DNA from: Thermoproteota archaeon
Lineage (GTDB): Archaea; Thermoproteota; Bathyarchaeia; Bathyarchaeales; Bathycorpusculaceae
Direction: 5' to 3'
DNA length: 9,016 nt
Assembly: GCA_012511995.1 (NCBI GenBank)
Contig: JAAZFA010000120.1
Coordinates: 1-9,016, forward strand
Shown here: piece after piece, positions 6,680 through 9,016 of the stretch
Layout: every line of letters starts with the position of its first letter
How positions within the stretch are numbered: the stretch's first letter is position 1
The notes under the pieces: generated by a model
Database searches by the model: none
Seen by the model: the letters and a program-made list of their open reading frames with translations, nothing else
What the model was told of the DNA's origin: nothing
Translations under genes and position numbers: made by a program

Positions 6680-6726
6680 TTCCTTAGCCTCACCCTTTTA
6701 AGGCACAGTCTTATCCACTGTTCCGT

Positions 6727-6740
6727 CTTAATAAGTTTTC
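6727..6740 (-). promoter_or_regulatory. BRE/TATA promoter of the L7Ae-S28e-L24e cluster
   Basis: On the minus strand this reads GAAAACTTATTAAG: a purine-rich BRE (GAAAA) followed by TATA-like CTTATTAAG. The TATA centre is about 52 bases before the L7Ae ATG, placing a start near 6706 and a leader of about 25 bases that carries GGGTGAGG. The left target repeat of the insertion sequence ends next to the BRE. Confidence 0.55.
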
Positions 6741-6741
6741 G

Positions 6742-6756
6742 ACTCTAAATTAGCGA
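6742..6756 (+). repeat. left target-site duplication of the IS remnant
   Basis: ACTCTAAATTAGCGA directly abuts the left TGT terminus. The copy at 7661-7675 is ACTCCAAATTAATTA; 12 of 15 positions agree and the copies lie in the same orientation. A long duplication fits the IS481 range (about 4-15 bp). The three clustered mismatches and one single mismatch suggest an old insertion, or a shorter true duplication. Confidence 0.6.
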
Positions 6757-6767
6757 TGTTCTATCTA
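6757..6767 (+). repeat. left terminal inverted repeat of the IS remnant
   Basis: TGTTCTATCTA is the exact reverse complement of 7650-7660. The flanking 15-bp direct repeat ends immediately before it. Confidence 0.75.
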
Positions 6768-6818
6768 TAAGATGCCTTACACTCTTACATTGTAATATAA
6801 GCATAGAGTGGAGAAGGT

Positions 6819-7652
6819 TTGAATAAAGCCTATAAACCAGTTAAAAACATAAATACTAAAGAAAAAGCTGCAAAGCCGAACGACCACTGACATCTACGCC
6901 TCTGCTAAAATAAACAGAAACAAACGCGAATGCTGGTGAAACTACTATCAAATCAAAGACAAAGAAGTCCTTAAAGAAAAACAAAGGTCACCCAAAAACC
7001 ATACCAATCAACAAAACATTAAAAATAAAAACAACCAAACACCGAGAACACTATAAATAGGAACCCAAAAAACGCTGAATACCTCAAACACAAAAACTAC
7101 ATAAATCACAACCAAACCTACATCATCTACAAAACAAGCCTAAACCATCCAACATCAGCACCTAAAAATACACGGAAAACCAGGTGCTCCCAACAAGAAA
7201 ATAACAACCTCAAGTGAACCGACTTCAAACTATGCAGTGATGATTATTGGGTGATAAACTACCTCAACAACCACTCAAAGTTCATCACCGAGCCAATCAA
7301 TTGAAGTCCCACCAGTAAGAACACCATGTTACTACCAGACAAAGCAATTAGGCGACATGATGCACAAAAACAAATTCTTACTGATCAAAAAACCAGTTTA
7401 ACCTACAAGAGGCAGGACTTCGACTTTTAGGTCTCACTGTGAAGTTAGACATTGAACACGTCACTTCTAACGTTCGCAAACCAAAGACTTATGACAAAAT
7501 TGAGGTTCTCCATAAAGCCCACTAAATGGAGACTCGCCTATTCAAAGAACACTATAACTTTTCACTACTGTAATTATACTCGACCCCACGAGGAAATAGG
7601 CTGTTTAACGCCTGCTGAAATATACCTAAAACAGAAAGTAAGACTATTTTAG
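6819..7652 (+). pseudogene. IS481-type DDE transposase, inactivated
   Basis: A TTG at 6819 after GGAGAAGG is a possible original start. Pieces of the protein can be followed in shifting frames. The N-terminal helix-turn-helix side includes NYYQIKDKEVLKEKQRSPKN (about 6935-6996), then NAEYLKHKNYINHN. The catalytic part has TDFKLCSDDYWVINYLNNHS with the first Asp at 7221-7223 and QILTDQ with the second Asp at 7383-7385. DIEHVTSNVRKPKTYDKIEVLHK carries the Glu at 7502-7504. The tail reads YCNYTRPHEEIGCLTPAEIY. In-frame stops occur at 7215, near 7309 and around 7428-7447. The frame changes near 7428 and several more times between 7525 and 7570. The stop in front of TDF stands where the family has Trp, suggesting TGG to TGA. 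The short open frame at 7452-7652 is only a mixture of two of its frames and should not be annotated as a gene. Confidence 0.85.
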
Positions 7653-7660
7653 ATAGAACA
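7650..7660 (+). repeat. right terminal inverted repeat of the IS remnant
   Basis: TAGATAGAACA is the exact reverse complement of 6757-6767. Its first three bases are the transposase stop codon, and the right target repeat begins directly after it. Confidence 0.75.
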
Positions 7661-7675
7661 ACTCCAAATTAATTA
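7661..7675 (+). repeat. right target-site duplication of the IS remnant
   Basis: ACTCCAAATTAATTA matches 12 of 15 bases of 6742-6756 in direct orientation and starts right after the ACA terminus. The first 11 bases agree at 10 positions. Confidence 0.6.
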
Positions 7676-7702
7676 TTATACTCTCACTTAATACACTATC
7701 CA

Positions 7703-7715
7703 GAAACCTTTAAAT
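7703..7715 (+). promoter_or_regulatory. BRE/TATA promoter of gar1-tfb
   Basis: GAAACC (BRE) is followed by TTTAAAT (TATA). The TATA centre is about 24 bases before the gar1 ATG, so transcription should begin at or next to the A of the start codon. With no ribosome-binding site in between, the message is most likely leaderless. Confidence 0.75.
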
Positions 7716-7735
7716 CCAGAGCTACGGTCTCATAC

Positions 7736-8017
7736 ATGTTTTCGAGAGGGGAAAAGCGTTTGCAAAGATTGGGCAAAATTTCAAATGTATCTCCTTCAGG
7801 AAACGCCATAGTTAAAGCTGAGAATCCTCCGAAAATCGGCTCCGAAGTTGTCGACGAAAATCTTAATGTTATCGGTAAAGTTTTTGACATAATCGGCCCA
7901 GTCTCCGCACCTTATGCAGTTATTAAACCAAGCGTTAGGGAACCCGCCAAACTGGTGAATAAACCAGTTTATCTGCTCCTCCCGAAAATAAAACGGAGCA
8001 GAAGAGACTATGAATAG
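7736..8017 (+). CDS. gar1: H/ACA ribonucleoprotein subunit Gar1
   Basis: Gar1 is the beta-barrel subunit of archaeal H/ACA particles. Together with Cbf5, Nop10 and L7Ae it carries out guide-directed pseudouridylation of RNA and helps substrate turnover. The 93-residue protein has the Gar1 core: an early GKI strand, [35 protein letters not shown] (31-65) with the hallmark GKVxDIxGPVxxPY, and a basic tail [11 protein letters not shown]. Eukaryotic-type Gly/Arg-rich arms are absent, as usual in archaea. The start is fixed by a TATA box about 24 bases upstream that implies a leaderless transcript. The gene overlaps tfb by 8 bp; gar1 next to tfb is a recurring archaeal arrangement. Confidence 0.93.
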   Translation: MFSRGEKRLQRLGKISNVSPSGNAIVKAENPPKIGSEVVDENLNVIGKVFDIIGPVSAPYAVIKPSVREPAKLVNKPVYLLLPKIKRSRRDYE

Positions 8018-8978
8018 GGATATAAAGTTACAGGTATCAATAGAAAACCAAATCGCATCTCCGACAGAACCCAAAGCTAGGGCATGTCCTGAATGCGAAA
8101 GCACCCGACTTATGCATGATTCAGAAGCCGCTGAAATTGTCTGTATGGACTGCGGTGTTGTTGTGCAACAGAAATTTGCTGACCGTGGACCAGAATGGAG
8201 AGCGTTCGATGATGAACAACGCTCTAAACGTACACGCGTAGGTGCACCTCTAACTTACACTATCCACGACAAAGGTCTCTCGACAACCATCGATTGGCAT
8301 GATCGAGATGTTTATGGTAAAAGTCTTTCACCTGGTCAGAAAGCACAGGTATATCGTCTCCGTAAATGGCAGCGTCGCATAAGGGTTTCTGATGCAACAG
8401 AGCGTAACCTTGCGTTTGCACTCTCAGAAATAACAAAGATGTCTAACAATCTCAATCTACCAAAGAATATTCTAGAAACTGCTTCAGTTATTTATCGCAA
8501 AGCAGTAAAAGAACGCCTCATCCGGGGCAGATCAATCCAAGGTGTCACCTCAGCAGCACTTTATCTTGCGTGTAGACAATGCGGTTTACCTAGAACCCTG
8601 GATGAAGTCTCTCAGGCATCTACGGTTAACAAAAAAGAGGTGGGAAGAAGCTACCGATTCTTAATCCGTGAATTAAACTATTCCATTCCCCCACTACGCC
8701 CTAGCCAATACATTACAAAGTTTTCTAACCAATTGACGATGCAAGGTAAAGTAGAAGAAATCGCTCACAAAATCTTGGCGGCAGCTAAAGAACTCAAGCT
8801 TACCTCAGGTAGAGGGCCCACAGGTATAGCAGCTGCTGCAAGCTATATTGCTTCAGTCTTAACTGGTGAACGTAAGACACAACGTGAAATCGCTGAAATA
8901 GCACAAGTTACTGAGGTTACAATTAGAAACCGCTATAAAGAACTCGCGGAAAGATTGATGTTCCAGATAAGCATTTAA
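8010..8978 (+). CDS. tfb: transcription initiation factor IIB (TFB)
   Basis: TFB bridges TBP on the TATA box, the BRE and RNA polymerase. The 322-residue protein has the full layout. The N-terminal zinc ribbon is CPEC...CMDC (Cys26, Cys29, Cys45, Cys48). The B-reader/linker region is [25 protein letters not shown] (about 58-82) and [10 protein letters not shown]. Two cyclin-like repeats occupy roughly 120-215 and 220-318. In the second, [23 protein letters not shown] (290-312) is the helix-turn-helix that reads the BRE. The ATG lies inside the end of gar1 (ATGAATAG overlap), with GGAG 12-14 bases upstream, so the two are co-transcribed and translationally coupled. Length and motifs are normal for a main housekeeping TFB; whether the genome has paralogues cannot be judged. 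Confidence 0.98.
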   Translation: MNRDIKLQVSIENQIASPTEPKARACPECESTRLMHDSEAAEIVCMDCGVVVQQKFADRGPEWRAFDDEQRSKRTRVGAPLTYTIHDKGLSTTIDWHDRDVYGKSLSPGQKAQVYRLRKWQRRIRVSDATERNLAFALSEITKMSNNLNLPKNILETASVIYRKAVKERLIRGRSIQGVTSAALYLACRQCGLPRTLDEVSQASTVNKKEVGRSYRFLIRELNYSIPPLRPSQYITKFSNQLTMQGKVEEIAHKILAAAKELKLTSGRGPTGIAAAASYIASVLTGERKTQREIAEIAQVTEVTIRNRYKELAERLMFQISI

Positions 8979-8979
8979 T

Positions 8980-8998
8980 TCAATAATTTTCTCTTTTT
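8980..8998 (+). terminator. T-rich terminator after tfb
   Basis: Directly after the tfb TAA the plus strand reads through AATTTTCTCTTTTTATG, with T runs of four and five and no stem. This is typical archaeal intrinsic termination. Confidence 0.5.
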
Positions 8999-9016
8999 AT
9001 GATTTAGGTTTAATAA

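Larger units (their letters stand above)
6757..7660 (+). mobile_element. degenerate IS481-like insertion sequence
   Basis: The 904-bp element is bounded by perfect 11-bp inverted repeats, TGTTCTATCTA at 6757-6767 and TAGATAGAACA at 7650-7660. Similarity continues inward for about a dozen more bases with mismatches. TGT...ACA tips are characteristic of IS481. Inside is one plus-strand transposase reading with many stops and frame changes. The transposase stop lies in the right repeat, a common IS481 arrangement. The element fills the short divergent promoter region between L7Ae and gar1 and leaves both TATA boxes intact. It must be immobile by itself. The family call rests on the C-terminal DDE domain and the end structure; a related IS3-superfamily group cannot be excluded. 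Confidence 0.82.

Noticed and set aside
6687..6704. Kink-turn in the L7Ae leader for autoregulation
   Set aside because: A GCC...GGC stem with GTGA on one side exists, but the opposite strand has no GA to form the sheared G-A pairs, so the kink-turn rule is not met.
7452..7652. Open frame of 66 codons, apparent small protein
   Set aside because: It mixes two reading frames of the decayed transposase. Its second half matches the transposase C-terminus (YCNYTRPHEEIG), while the real frame of its first half (with KIEVLHK) lies one frame away.
6680..7735. CRISPR, tRNA or non-coding RNA gene in the long intergenic region
   Set aside because: No regularly spaced repeats, no tRNA cloverleaf or conserved TΨC-arm sequence were seen; the space is explained by the insertion-sequence remnant and two promoters.
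7796..8104. Minus-strand frame of 102 codons across gar1 and tfb
   Set aside because: It is antisense to two well-supported genes, has no recognisable domain and no promoter or ribosome-binding site.

Overview
The window is archaeal chromosome. It encodes a TFIIB-type transcription factor (TFB), the H/ACA protein Gar1, and the ribosomal proteins L7Ae, S28e and L24e. Its promoters are BRE/TATA boxes rather than -35/-10 elements, and at least one message (gar1) looks leaderless. The mix of a DAP-aminotransferase lysine operon, Shine-Dalgarno-led internal genes and frequent TTG starts would suit a Bathyarchaeia-like or other deep TACK-type lineage. That placement is an inference; no marker here fixes it.

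Positions 1-5311 (minus strand) hold one compact lysine operon, read right to left: dapA, dapB, asd, lysA, dapF, dapL. The last gene runs off the left edge. With aspartokinase supplied from elsewhere, these six enzymes carry aspartyl phosphate to L-lysine by the diaminopimelate aminotransferase variant. In that variant DapL replaces the succinylase/acetylase steps, and DapF and LysA finish the pathway. Junctions are tight: dapA/dapB and dapF/dapL overlap, and lysA/dapF abut. A TATA box and an upstream 19-bp inverted repeat precede dapA and show that its start is the TTG at 5311. dapB has no ATG, GTG or TTG at the place its family N-terminus requires and appears to start at ATT.

Positions 5428-5763 (minus) encode a small ASCH-domain protein of unknown role. 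Positions 5857-6679 (minus) are the classic L7Ae-S28e-L24e ribosomal cluster, with its own TATA box and a T-rich terminator. The ndk-infB pair that often follows this cluster in archaea is absent here.

Positions 6757-7660 are a decayed IS481-like insertion sequence. It has 11-bp TGT...ACA terminal inverted repeats and an eroded 15-bp target duplication (12/15 identical). Its transposase is riddled with stops and frameshifts but still shows D, D and E positions. It sits exactly between the divergent promoters of L7Ae and gar1. The plus strand of the remnant is very rich in A and C and poor in G, and several of its stops are best explained as TGG to TGA changes.

Positions 7736-8978 (plus) hold the gar1-tfb pair, overlapping by 8 bp. 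I saw no CRISPR array, tRNA, rRNA, defence island or wholly new system. The points most worth a second look are the ATT start of dapB, the strand-biased decay of the IS, the palindrome in front of dapA, and the missing zinc ligand in L24e.
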